DNA from: Desulfobacteraceae bacterium
Lineage (GTDB): Bacteria > Desulfobacterota > DSM-4660 > Desulfatiglandales > Desulfatiglandaceae
NCBI GenBank assembly: GCA_020349865.1
Contig: CP070700.1
Location: 2,909,978 to 2,917,731 of the forward strand
Direction: 5' to 3'
DNA: 7,754 nt
Under the pieces are notes generated by a model. That model worked only from the letters and a program-made list of their open reading frames with translations, was not told the DNA's origin and ran no database searches. Each line of letters begins with the position of its first letter. The stretch's first letter is position 1. Shown here one piece after another: positions 1 through 5,805 of the stretch. The position numbers were made by a program, and so were the translations under genes.

Positions 1-1
1 A

Positions 2-217
2 AACTCCGAAAAATGCACCTCAAATCTGGAACAAAGCCTTGCCTTGGTCACGGCCTTTGTTCCGGCCATCGGTTACGACAGGGCAGCGGCCCTTGCAAAG
101 GAGGCCTATGAGACCGGCAAAACTGTGAGAGAAGTGGCCATTAGAGCCCGGGTCCTGCCGGAGAGGGAGGTAAATAAAATCTTGGACGAAATCGTAGGTA
201 GCAAAGGAAAGGCTTAG
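2..217 (+). CDS. class II fumarase / aspartate ammonia-lyase family, C-terminal fragment
   Basis: The frame is open from base 2 to a TAG at 215-217 and gives 71 residues of a C-terminus; the start lies outside the window. The segment reading SLALVTAFVPAIGYDRAA, followed by an AKEAYETGKTVREVA helix, is typical of the small C-terminal domain of the fumarase/aspartase superfamily (compare VTALxPxIGYDKAAxIAK in fumarases). These cytoplasmic homotetramers interconvert fumarate with malate (FumC) or with aspartate (AspA). The substrate-deciding motifs, including the GSSxMPxKxN loop, lie upstream of the window, so fumarase and aspartase cannot be told apart. The gene ends 10 bases before a hairpin that could end its transcript. 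The gene is intact at its 3' end. Family assignment is confident; the exact enzyme is not. Confidence 0.8.
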   Translation, partial: NSEKCTSNLEQSLALVTAFVPAIGYDRAAALAKEAYETGKTVREVAIRARVLPEREVNKILDEIVGSKGKA

Positions 218-226
218 TGCTTCGAT

Positions 227-252
227 TCGCAAATACGGTGACGTATTTTCGA
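227..252. terminator. hairpin after the fumarase-family gene, possible terminator
   Basis: AAATACG (231-237) and CGTATTT (242-248) are a perfect inverted repeat around a GTGA loop. Three further pairs extend it to 227/252 with one mismatch (230/249). It begins 9 bases after the TAG of the upstream gene. A clear T-run does not follow (the next T-rich stretch is TTTTAT at 268-273), so intrinsic termination is plausible but unproven. Confidence 0.45.
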
Positions 253-308
253 GAGCATATTAACCGCTTTTATCACTCGTCTTGGCTGAGCAGTTCGGCC
301 TTGAGTCG

Positions 309-344
309 TTCGACCATGAGGCTCTCGATAGGCTCACTGCCGAA
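309..344. repeat. REP-like imperfect palindrome
   Basis: A 15-base arm starting TTCGACCATGAG (309-323) is mirrored by AGGCTCACTGCCGAA (330-344) with 11 of 15 positions complementary, around a 6-base centre. It has the TTCG...CGAA ends also seen in the palindrome at 375-402, which suggests diverged members of one dispersed intergenic repeat family. No coding role is apparent. That other copies exist elsewhere in the genome is inferred and cannot be seen here. Confidence 0.4.
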
Positions 345-374
345 AGACTCGTCGCAGGCAGCACTGAGTCCTGA

Positions 375-402
375 GGGCTTCGACTGAGCTCAGCCGAAGT
401 CT
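375..402. repeat. REP-like palindrome centred on GAGCTC
   Basis: CTTCGACTGAG (378-388) faces CTCAGCCGAAG (389-399) with a single mismatch, and G-T or G-C pairs extend it outward to 375/402. The mismatch becomes a G-U wobble in a minus-strand transcript. Near-perfect 22-base palindromes of this CTTCG...CGAAG type are commonly dispersed between genes in many bacterial genomes. It may act as a transcript-end or mRNA-stability structure, or be a passive repeat. Confidence 0.5.
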
Positions 403-404
403 GA

Positions 405-426
405 ATAGGTTCGTCATCGAACTTAT
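405..426. terminator. 9-bp stem-loop beside the minus-strand frame end
   Basis: Bases 405-413 (ATAGGTTCG) pair with 418-426 (CGAACTTAT) around a TCAT loop, with one G-T wobble at 408/423. It lies 12 bases beyond the stop of the minus-strand frame at 439-660 and about 190 bases past the fumarase-family stop. It could serve either direction as a terminator, but no U-tract follows on either strand. Confidence 0.35.
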
Positions 427-438
427 GAATCGAGGGAC

Positions 439-660
439 TTAGGAAATGCCGAATCTCTCGTTTAGAATCTCTGAAGCTATCCTGATATCCTCCTTGATAA
501 TGCCGGCAGACCGGTCAATCTCTTTCAGGGTGTCATTCACCTGTAACTCACAGATTTTTCCCACCCAAACGATTTTTAGCGGAGCCCCGAAACTCATAGA
601 ATCCAGGCCATCTCCTTTACAGAAGAGGCCATATTCGTTATAAACAACAAAGCGGTTACA
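439..660 (-). pseudogene. unassigned protein-like frame, small gene or 5'-damaged remnant
   Basis: On the minus strand an uninterrupted frame runs from a TGT codon at 660 (open back to 681) to a TAA at 439-441. It reads CNRFVVYNEYGLFCKGDG, then SFGAPLKIVWVGKICELQ, then a charged amphipathic helix LKEIDRSAGIIKEDIRIASE and ends in NERFGIS. The composition is that of a soluble protein, whereas the overlapping plus-strand frame (446-643) is serine-rich and shadow-like. No standard start opens the full frame. The first ATG (595-597) gives 52 residues, with an AAAGGAG (612-618) placed rather far upstream. The base order CTTATGTAACCGC at its 5' end would give Met-Cys-Asn-Arg if two bases were restored, hinting at a small deletion. 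I do not recognise the family. The nqr promoter lies inside it, so it may be a decayed gene. Confidence 0.35.
616..644 (+). promoter_or_regulatory. sigma70-type promoter for the nqr operon
   Basis: TTTACA at 616-621 (five of six consensus -35 bases) is separated by exactly 17 bases from TATAAA at 639-644 (five of six -10 bases). Initiation would fall near 650-652, leaving a 5' leader of about 24 bases that contains the ribosome binding site AAGGGAT (662-668) and ends at the GTG start at 675. This makes nqrB the first gene of the transcript. It rests on sequence match only. Confidence 0.6.
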
Positions 661-674
661 TAAGGGATAAGTGC

Positions 675-1637
675 GTGAACCTCAAAGGACTCCATCTTCC
701 GAAAAACCTCTTTCAGAGGCAAAATGCAATGCTGCAGGTTTGCTATGCATTGATGCCCCTGGTGCTTACATCCATTTATCTCTTCGGCTGGAGATCCCTG
801 GTTTTGATAGCGACAGTTTTCCTTTGCGGCATTATGACAGAGGCCCTCTTCACCCTCCCCGAGACAAAGCCAGTGACATCGGCCGTTTTTGTGACATGTT
901 TGATTTTCTCACTCTCCCTTCCTCCCTCCATTCCCTTCTGGATGGCCGTCATCGGCATCGTGGTGGGTGTGGCCATCGGGAAAATGGCCTTTGGCGGATT
1001 CGGCCAGAACGTCTTTAACCCCGCCATGGTGGGAAGATGCTTCATCTATATTACCTTTCCCATTGAAATGACCAATCGATGGGCAGAACCCCTGTGGGGA
1101 GGACTAGGCGGCTTCGGACACTGGTCCACTCCCGTCGATGCGGTGACCCGGGCCACCCCAATCCTGGAATTACGAGACGGGGTACCCGTTTCGCTGCAGG
1201 AACTCTTCTTGGGCAATACCGCGGGTTCTATGGGTGAGACCTCGGCTCTCCTTATCCTTTTGAGCGGGGCGTATATTATCTACAAAAGGGCGGCTCCCTG
1301 GAGGCTTGCCCTCTCATGCCTTTCAGGCGGGTTTTTACTAAGTATTATTCTCTATGCCACTGGACATAATGAAGTTCCGTCGCCGGTTTTTACAATGCTT
1401 TCCGGTGCCTTCCTTTTTGGAAGTGCCTTTGTGGTCACGGAGCCCATTACAGGGGCTAAGACCACAGTGGGACAGTGGATCTATGGGTTTGTGATCGGGG
1501 GATTGACCGTGGTCTTACGGACGTTTTCCAATTTTTCAGAAGGGATCATGTTCTCGGTGCTCTTGATGAATGCCTTCGTCCCGATCCTGGATCAAACCGT
1601 ACGCCAGGTGCAGGCCTGGAAAAAGGTTACTCAATGA
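675..1637 (+). CDS. nqrB: NqrB/RnfD-type integral membrane flavoprotein subunit
   Basis: A 320-residue membrane protein, the NqrB/RnfD subunit of an ion-translocating NADH oxidoreductase. In Na+-NQR this subunit carries covalent FMN and riboflavin, contributes to the quinone site and forms part of the ion path. About ten hydrophobic segments are visible. The signature GGFGQNVFNPAMVGR lies at 107-121, a GNTAGSMGETSALLILL block at 180-196 and VVTEPITGAKTT at 253-264. The flavin-attachment motif at 155-163 reads DAVTRATPI where DGxSGATPL is usual; the candidate threonine is T161, and the usual SG is TR. The length matches RnfD (320-350) rather than NqrB (about 410), whose longer N-terminus is missing. 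GTG at 675 is the only usable upstream start, as the frame has no other start back to a TAG at 597, and it has AAGGGAT seven bases before it. The stop overlaps the next start (ATGA). Confidence 0.88.
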   Translation: MNLKGLHLPKNLFQRQNAMLQVCYALMPLVLTSIYLFGWRSLVLIATVFLCGIMTEALFTLPETKPVTSAVFVTCLIFSLSLPPSIPFWMAVIGIVVGVAIGKMAFGGFGQNVFNPAMVGRCFIYITFPIEMTNRWAEPLWGGLGGFGHWSTPVDAVTRATPILELRDGVPVSLQELFLGNTAGSMGETSALLILLSGAYIIYKRAAPWRLALSCLSGGFLLSIILYATGHNEVPSPVFTMLSGAFLFGSAFVVTEPITGAKTTVGQWIYGFVIGGLTVVLRTFSNFSEGIMFSVLLMNAFVPILDQTVRQVQAWKKVTQ

Positions 1638-2269
1638 GAGAGCGTCTTTTCTCAGTGCTCTACATGTTTCTCATCACCTTGTGTTTCACTTCCATGGTGA
1701 GTGGCGTCAAGTTTCTCAACGAGGAAAGGATAGAGAGGAATCAGCGAGCGAAATTGCAAAGAATCATCCTTACGGTCCTGGATATTTCTACGGACGGGGA
1801 TAGATCTGAAGAGGATTTGGTTCGGATCTTTGAGAGCCGGGTAAGAAGCATTCAGGTGCAGGGAAGGACACTTTATGCGGCCTATCAAACCGATGGCCAA
1901 ACCCTCAAGGGCTATGCATTCCCGGTAGGTGGACCGGGTTTCTGGGGCCCTATTTATGGAATGGTGGCCGTAGATGAGAAGGCCTCAAAGATACTTGGAA
2001 TCAGTTTTTATAAGCATTCAGAGACCCCCGGACTTGGCGGCAGAATGACGGAGGCGTGGTTTAAGGACCAATTTGCCGGACTAAAACTCTATCCCCTGGA
2101 TGGGAACCGGAAGATCTTTTATTTGAAGCCGGCAGGCACCCAAAAAGGACCCGATGAACTGGATGCCATCACCGGGGCAACCCAAACCAGTCGGGCCATT
2201 GAAACCTTCCTGAACCAGGAACTGGAGCGCTTTCTCAAAGAAGTCTGGATATCCGTGAAAAAAGAGTGA
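1634..2269 (+). CDS. nqrC: NqrC/RnfG-type periplasmic FMN-binding subunit
   Basis: A 211-residue protein with one N-terminal membrane anchor (about 5-24) and an FMN-binding domain facing the periplasm. It passes electrons between the intramembrane iron centre and NqrB. The covalent FMN motif DAITGATQTS lies at 177-186, with T183 the expected flavinylated residue. ApbE, the transferase for this motif family, is not encoded in the window. GPGFWGPIYGMVAVD (100-114) resembles NqrC more than RnfG, and HSETPGLGG (128-136) is shared by both. The ATG overlaps the nqrB stop by four bases, implying translational coupling; in-frame upstream starts would run into nqrB. At 211 residues it is nearer RnfG length than NqrC (about 260). 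I call it nqrC because of its partners. Confidence 0.88.
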   Translation: MRERLFSVLYMFLITLCFTSMVSGVKFLNEERIERNQRAKLQRIILTVLDISTDGDRSEEDLVRIFESRVRSIQVQGRTLYAAYQTDGQTLKGYAFPVGGPGFWGPIYGMVAVDEKASKILGISFYKHSETPGLGGRMTEAWFKDQFAGLKLYPLDGNRKIFYLKPAGTQKGPDELDAITGATQTSRAIETFLNQELERFLKEVWISVKKE

Positions 2270-2272
2270 GAC

Positions 2273-2908
2273 ATGCCCAAGCCCCCTACCCACATCAAGA
2301 TCTTTAAAGATGGTCTGTGGAAGGACAACCCTGTGCTCAGGCAGGTCCTCGGAATCTGCTCAACTCTGGCTGTAACCAACCTTATGGTGAACACCCTGGT
2401 AATGAATGCGGGTCTTATATTCACCCTCTCCATGTCTTCCCTGACCGTGTCCCTGCTAAAAACCTACACCCCCATGCGGATTCGCATGATGGTTCAGACA
2501 CTGATCATCGCCTCCTATGTAATTATCGTGGATATTGTGATTAAGGCTTTTCTTCACGGCATCAGCGAGGCCCTTGGGCCTTACGTGGGGCTGATCATCA
2601 CTAATTGTATTATCATGGGACGCTGTGAAGCATTTGCCAGAAGCAATCCACCTTGGGCATCGCTCCTGGATGGATTGGCCGTGGGGCTTGGCTATGCCTT
2701 TGTGCTCTCAATGATTGCCGTTGTCCGTGAGGCCCTGGGTTTCGGAACCTTCTTCGGGTATAGGATAATGCCTGGTGGCTTTGTCCCCTGGACCATTATG
2801 ATCATGGCGCCGGGCGCATTTTTCATGCTCGGTATTTTTGTGTGGGTTGTGAGAAGCCTTTTTTCCCAGACCTACGAGCAAATCACCGTAAAGGGCGGAG
2901 AACGCTGA
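2273..2908 (+). CDS. nqrD: NqrD-type integral membrane subunit
   Basis: A 211-residue, roughly six-helix membrane protein of the NqrD/RnfE family. Together with NqrE it holds an iron centre in the middle of the membrane. The two expected ligands are present at the family positions: C29 in LGICSTLAVTN and C112 in LIITNCIIMGR. From memory, these are the same residue numbers as in Vibrio cholerae NqrD. RIRMMVQTLIIASYVIIVD (69-87), GRCEAFARSNPP and LLDGLAVGLGYA are more like NqrD than RnfE. The start lies 3 bases after the nqrC stop, with a purine-rich stretch (AAAAAAGAG) as its ribosome binding site, so it is cotranscribed. Typical family length, no damage seen. Confidence 0.93.
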   Translation: MPKPPTHIKIFKDGLWKDNPVLRQVLGICSTLAVTNLMVNTLVMNAGLIFTLSMSSLTVSLLKTYTPMRIRMMVQTLIIASYVIIVDIVIKAFLHGISEALGPYVGLIITNCIIMGRCEAFARSNPPWASLLDGLAVGLGYAFVLSMIAVVREALGFGTFFGYRIMPGGFVPWTIMIMAPGAFFMLGIFVWVVRSLFSQTYEQITVKGGER

Positions 2909-2955
2909 TGCCGCATGGAGGGGGTTTGTGCGTTATGCAGTTAGTGAACATATGA
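2908..2955 (+). other. possible 15-codon peptide between nqrD and nqrE
   Basis: An ATG shares the last base of the nqrD TGA (TGATG, 2906-2910) and opens 15 codons reading MPHGGGLCVMQLVNI before a TGA. A Shine-Dalgarno-like AAGGGCGGAG (2891-2900) sits 7 bases upstream. It fills most of the 68-base gap before nqrE, the longest gap in the operon. It could couple translation across the gap or be chance. No similarity is recognised. Confidence 0.15.
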
Positions 2956-2976
2956 AAACATAAGGCAAGGGAGACA

Positions 2977-3570
2977 ATGATTCAAATAGAAGCAGGCACA
3001 CTTTTTTTTGCTGCGATTTTTACCAATAATATCCTTTTGACCAATTTTTTGGGGCTGTGTCCATTTCTGTCCATTTCCAGGGAAATTCGATCATCTTTGG
3101 GGTTAGGGATTGCGGTTGTCTTCGTCATGACCTGCACCGCTGCAATCAATTATCTCCTCTATTATTATGTCCTGGAACCCCTGAACCTCGACCATTTCAA
3201 ATATATCGTATTTATTATCGTCATTGCAGCATTTGTCCAATTGGTGGAGATGGCTGTGGAACGGTTTTTTCCGGCCCTCTATTTTGTCCTGGGCATCTTT
3301 CTTCCTCTGATTACGGTAAATTGTGCCATTCTCGGGGCATCCCTCTTCTTGATTATCCGGAAGTACACCCTGTTGCAATCTGTGGTTTATGGGGCCGGAA
3401 GTGGAATCGGATGGATGCTTGCCATCATCGCGGTGGGCGCAATTCGAGAAAAACTCCAAAAGAGCGCAAAGCTCCCCAAGGGCCTCGAAGGTCCTGCAAT
3501 CACATTGATCATCACGGGCCTCATGTCCCTGGCATTCACCGCGTTCAGCGGGATGATTCAAATTCAGTAA
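2977..3570 (+). CDS. nqrE: NqrE-type integral membrane subunit
   Basis: A 197-residue, about six-helix membrane protein that pairs with NqrD to bind the intramembrane iron centre. Ligand cysteines C28 (NFLGLCPFL) and C116 (PLITVNCAILGAS) are both present. NNILLTNFLGLCPFLSIS near the N-terminus, GIFLPLITVNCAILG (106-120) and GSGIGWMLAIIAVGAIREKL (141-160) match NqrE closely and distinguish it from RnfA. Length is normal for the family. The ATG is preceded by AAGGGAG (2967-2973). A 68-base gap separates it from nqrD, against 3 to 16 bases or an overlap elsewhere in the operon. No sign of truncation or frameshift. Confidence 0.94.
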   Translation: MIQIEAGTLFFAAIFTNNILLTNFLGLCPFLSISREIRSSLGLGIAVVFVMTCTAAINYLLYYYVLEPLNLDHFKYIVFIIVIAAFVQLVEMAVERFFPALYFVLGIFLPLITVNCAILGASLFLIIRKYTLLQSVVYGAGSGIGWMLAIIAVGAIREKLQKSAKLPKGLEGPAITLIITGLMSLAFTAFSGMIQIQ

Positions 3571-3586
3571 TCCTGTTGGAAAATTT

Positions 3587-4690
3587 ATGCTTCAGTTCAT
3601 CCTCAGCATGTTAGCCATTAGCGGTATCGGAGCTTTCTTGGCCTTTCTGCTGGAGATTGCGGATACCTACTTTGGCGATTACGGCGAGAACCATATCCTC
3701 ATTAATGAGGAAAAGGACCTGTTGGTAAATGGAGGAAACCCCTTACTTTACTCCCTTATGGATGAAGGTATTTTCATACCGTCGGCATGCGGAGGAAAGG
3801 GCACATGCGCTTACTGCAAAGTAAAGGTACTGGAGGGGGGTGGTCCCGTTTTGCCCACGGAGACGCCCTACCTGTCTCAGGAGGAGCTAAGAGGACATGT
3901 CAGACTTTCCTGCCAGGTCAAGGTCAGAAATGACATCAGCATTGAAATCCCCGAGGAGCTTTTTCTGGTCAAGGAATACAGCGTGAAAGTGGAAAAGATC
4001 GAAGATCTTACCCCCGCCATCAAGGGCCTCCATCTCAGAATCCTGACCCCTGAGGAAGGCATTACCTTTAAACCGGGGCAGTACGTTCAGCTCAAGATCC
4101 CCAAATACAGGTTAACCAAAGGACCAGAATACAGGGCATACTCTATTTCCTCCTCTTGCGAGGAACATCACGAAATAGAACTTGTGATCACCAAGGTGCC
4201 TGAAGGGGCCGTCTCCACCTATGCCCATGACTATCTGAAGGGGGGAGAAGAACTTCTTATCCAGGGACCTTTTGGAGATTTTTATCTTCGGGAATCAGAC
4301 AGGAGTATCCTGTTGATTGCTACCGGATCCGGGCTGGCGCCTTTCAAATCGATTCTTCACCAAATCCAAAGTGAGCAGATTCAGAGAAAAACCACTCTGT
4401 TTTTTGGTGCAAGGACACGAAAGGATCTGTATTACTTTCAGGAGCTCAAGGCGTTTGAGCGTAACATAGCTCAATTCACCTTTACCCCAACCCTTTCCCG
4501 CCCGACCGAAGAGGATCAATGGGATGGTGAGCGAGGCCGTGTCACCGAACTCATCAAAAAACACATTCCTGAAGCCGCGTTAATTGATGCCTATATTTGT
4601 GGTTCGCCTGCTATGGTACAATCCTGCCTTGACGTGATGAAAAAGAAGAGGATTTCAGAGGAAAGAATACTCTATGACAAATTTGAATGA
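3587..4690 (+). CDS. nqrF: NqrF-type NADH dehydrogenase subunit (2Fe-2S, FAD)
   Basis: A 367-residue subunit that would take electrons from NADH at the cytoplasmic face. An N-terminal membrane anchor (about 4-23) is followed by a plant-type 2Fe-2S domain with ligands C68, C74, C77 and C109, the CX5CX2C...C spacing of NqrF. A ferredoxin reductase-like module follows: the FAD motif RAYSISS (183-189), GAVSTY (207-212), nucleotide-site IATGSGLAPFKS (244-255), ICGSPAMV (337-344) and the terminal ILYDKFE, comparable to NqrF ILLDDFG. The GSGLAPF loop resembles oxygenase reductases more than the GAGMAPM of NqrF. Slightly shorter than Vibrio NqrF (about 407). It starts 16 bases after nqrE with a weak binding site, so coupling is likely. 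Its presence is what makes this operon NQR-like rather than Rnf. Confidence 0.92.
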   Translation: MLQFILSMLAISGIGAFLAFLLEIADTYFGDYGENHILINEEKDLLVNGGNPLLYSLMDEGIFIPSACGGKGTCAYCKVKVLEGGGPVLPTETPYLSQEELRGHVRLSCQVKVRNDISIEIPEELFLVKEYSVKVEKIEDLTPAIKGLHLRILTPEEGITFKPGQYVQLKIPKYRLTKGPEYRAYSISSSCEEHHEIELVITKVPEGAVSTYAHDYLKGGEELLIQGPFGDFYLRESDRSILLIATGSGLAPFKSILHQIQSEQIQRKTTLFFGARTRKDLYYFQELKAFERNIAQFTFTPTLSRPTEEDQWDGERGRVTELIKKHIPEAALIDAYICGSPAMVQSCLDVMKKKRISEERILYDKFE

Positions 4691-4717
4691 GCTTGGAAAA
4701 GCGAGGAGGTTCAGATT

Positions 4718-5746
4718 GTGAAAGCTCTTTATTTCAAAGAACATGGTGACCTGGATATGATCCGATACGGGGAAGTACCTGATGCAGAGCCAGGTTTCGG
4801 AGAGGTCCTGGTGCGTGTTCGGGCTTGCGCCATTAATCATCTGGACATATGGGTGAGACGCGGCTGGCCCGGTCTTAGGCTGGAGATGCCACATTGGTGC
4901 GGCGCTGACGTGGCTGGCGAAATTGTTGGAATCGGAGAAGGCGTCTCTGGCTGGGAGCCAGGCCAGCGAGTGGTGATCGACCCGGGTATCAGCACCGTTG
5001 AAGATGAATTTACCCGGCACGGTGAGGTGAGTGTGAGTCCGGGGTATCACATCCTCGGCGAACATGTGCGCGGCGGAGCGGCCGAGTATTTAGCCGTTCC
5101 GGCCTCCAACCTGGCGGCCATGCCTGATGACCTGGACTTTCCCACCGCGGCCGCACCGCTGCTGGTGAGTCTTGCGGCGTGGCGCATGCTTATTCACCGA
5201 GCCAAATTGCGGGCTGGAGAATCGGTCTTAGTTGTGGGCGCAGGGGGCGGGGTTAACAGCATGGCCATCCAGATTGCCAAATTGGCGGGAGCGACGGTCT
5301 ACGCGGTGGCTGCCAACAAAGAAAAGGAAGAACGGGCACGGGAGCTGGGCGCTGATGTTGTACTGGATCGCTCTCGGGTTGATTGGGGCCGGGAGATCTA
5401 TAAGCTCACCGGCAAACGAGGCGTAGACGTGGTGGTAGACAACGTGGGCAAAGCGACCATTGAAACCAGCATGAGGGCGGTGGCGCACGGCGGAAGGATC
5501 GTCATCATCGGCAATACCAGCGGGCCCAAAGCCGAAATTGATATCCGCTTTATCTTTGGCAAACAGATAAGCCTCATCGGCAGCACCATGGGTACACACC
5601 AGGACTTTCGTGATGTGACGGCGCTGCTCTGGTCAGGCAAACTGAAGCCTGTCATAGACCGCATTATGCCCTTGAGTGAGGGGAAAGAGGCCTACGCAAT
5701 CATGGAGCGGGGCAAGCAATTCGGAAAGATCGTTTTGACGCCGTGA
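4718..5746 (+). CDS. medium-chain dehydrogenase/quinone oxidoreductase family protein
   Basis: A 342-residue cytoplasmic NAD(P)H-dependent oxidoreductase of the medium-chain (zinc-type alcohol dehydrogenase-like) superfamily. The N-terminal GroES-like domain includes CAINHLDIWVRRG (37-49) and GEHVRGGAAEYLAVP; a Rossmann fold follows with GAGGGVNSMAIQIAK (174-188). Relatives with structural zinc carry CX2CX2CX7C after DPGIS. Here those four positions are T93, D96, T99 and S107, so that zinc is almost certainly lost. C37, H59 and C61 remain near the catalytic site. Substrate unknown: enoyl/alkenal reductase, quinone reductase or alcohol dehydrogenase are all possible. GTG start with a strong GAGGAGGT (4703-4710). 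It begins 27 bases after nqrF and is probably cotranscribed. It appears more GC-rich than the nqr genes, which may mean later recruitment. Confidence 0.85.
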   Translation: MKALYFKEHGDLDMIRYGEVPDAEPGFGEVLVRVRACAINHLDIWVRRGWPGLRLEMPHWCGADVAGEIVGIGEGVSGWEPGQRVVIDPGISTVEDEFTRHGEVSVSPGYHILGEHVRGGAAEYLAVPASNLAAMPDDLDFPTAAAPLLVSLAAWRMLIHRAKLRAGESVLVVGAGGGVNSMAIQIAKLAGATVYAVAANKEKEERARELGADVVLDRSRVDWGREIYKLTGKRGVDVVVDNVGKATIETSMRAVAHGGRIVIIGNTSGPKAEIDIRFIFGKQISLIGSTMGTHQDFRDVTALLWSGKLKPVIDRIMPLSEGKEAYAIMERGKQFGKIVLTP

Positions 5747-5750
5747 TCGT

Positions 5751-5774
5751 GAGGACGGATAAGCCGTTCTCTTT
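5751..5774 (+). terminator. rho-independent-type terminator of the nqr-dehydrogenase transcript
   Basis: GAGGACGG (5751-5758) pairs with CCGTTCTC (5764-5771) over eight positions with one G-T wobble, around the loop ATAAG, and is followed by TTT then GCTGTT. It lies 4 bases after the dehydrogenase stop and before the oppositely oriented gene ending at 5806. The T-run is short, so efficiency is uncertain. Confidence 0.6.
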
Positions 5775-5805
5775 GCTGTTACTATTCCAGTGGCCCGTTG
5801 GATGA

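Noticed and set aside
273..392. Minus-strand 39-codon frame through the palindromes, ending VERLKAELLSQDE
   Set aside because: Reads well at its end but has no start with a binding site, stops at a TGA inside the 375-402 palindrome, and its sequence is built from the repeat units; more likely chance coding of a repeat.
446..643. Plus-strand frame of 65 codons before nqrB
   Set aside because: Serine-rich, shadow-like composition with no ribosome binding site at its ATG; the minus-strand frame in codon register with it reads as a far more natural protein.
671..1018. Overlapping plus-strand frame within nqrB
   Set aside because: Out-of-frame shadow of a clear membrane protein gene; rich in Arg, His and Pro with no family features.
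3103..3561. 152-codon minus-strand frame antisense to nqrE
   Set aside because: Long only because the opposite strand codes a hydrophobic protein; no start signal and no domain features.
3057..3614. Long plus-strand frame over nqrE
   Set aside because: His/Arg/Cys-rich alternate frame of nqrE, which has full NqrE motifs and a ribosome binding site.
675..4690. Calling the operon an Rnf complex
   Set aside because: No RnfB ferredoxin-like or RnfC subunit is present, an NqrF-type NADH subunit is, and the D and E subunits match NqrD/NqrE motifs better than RnfE/RnfA.
5228..5599. Minus-strand frame of 123 codons inside the dehydrogenase
   Set aside because: Antisense shadow of the Rossmann domain; no ribosome binding site and unnatural composition.
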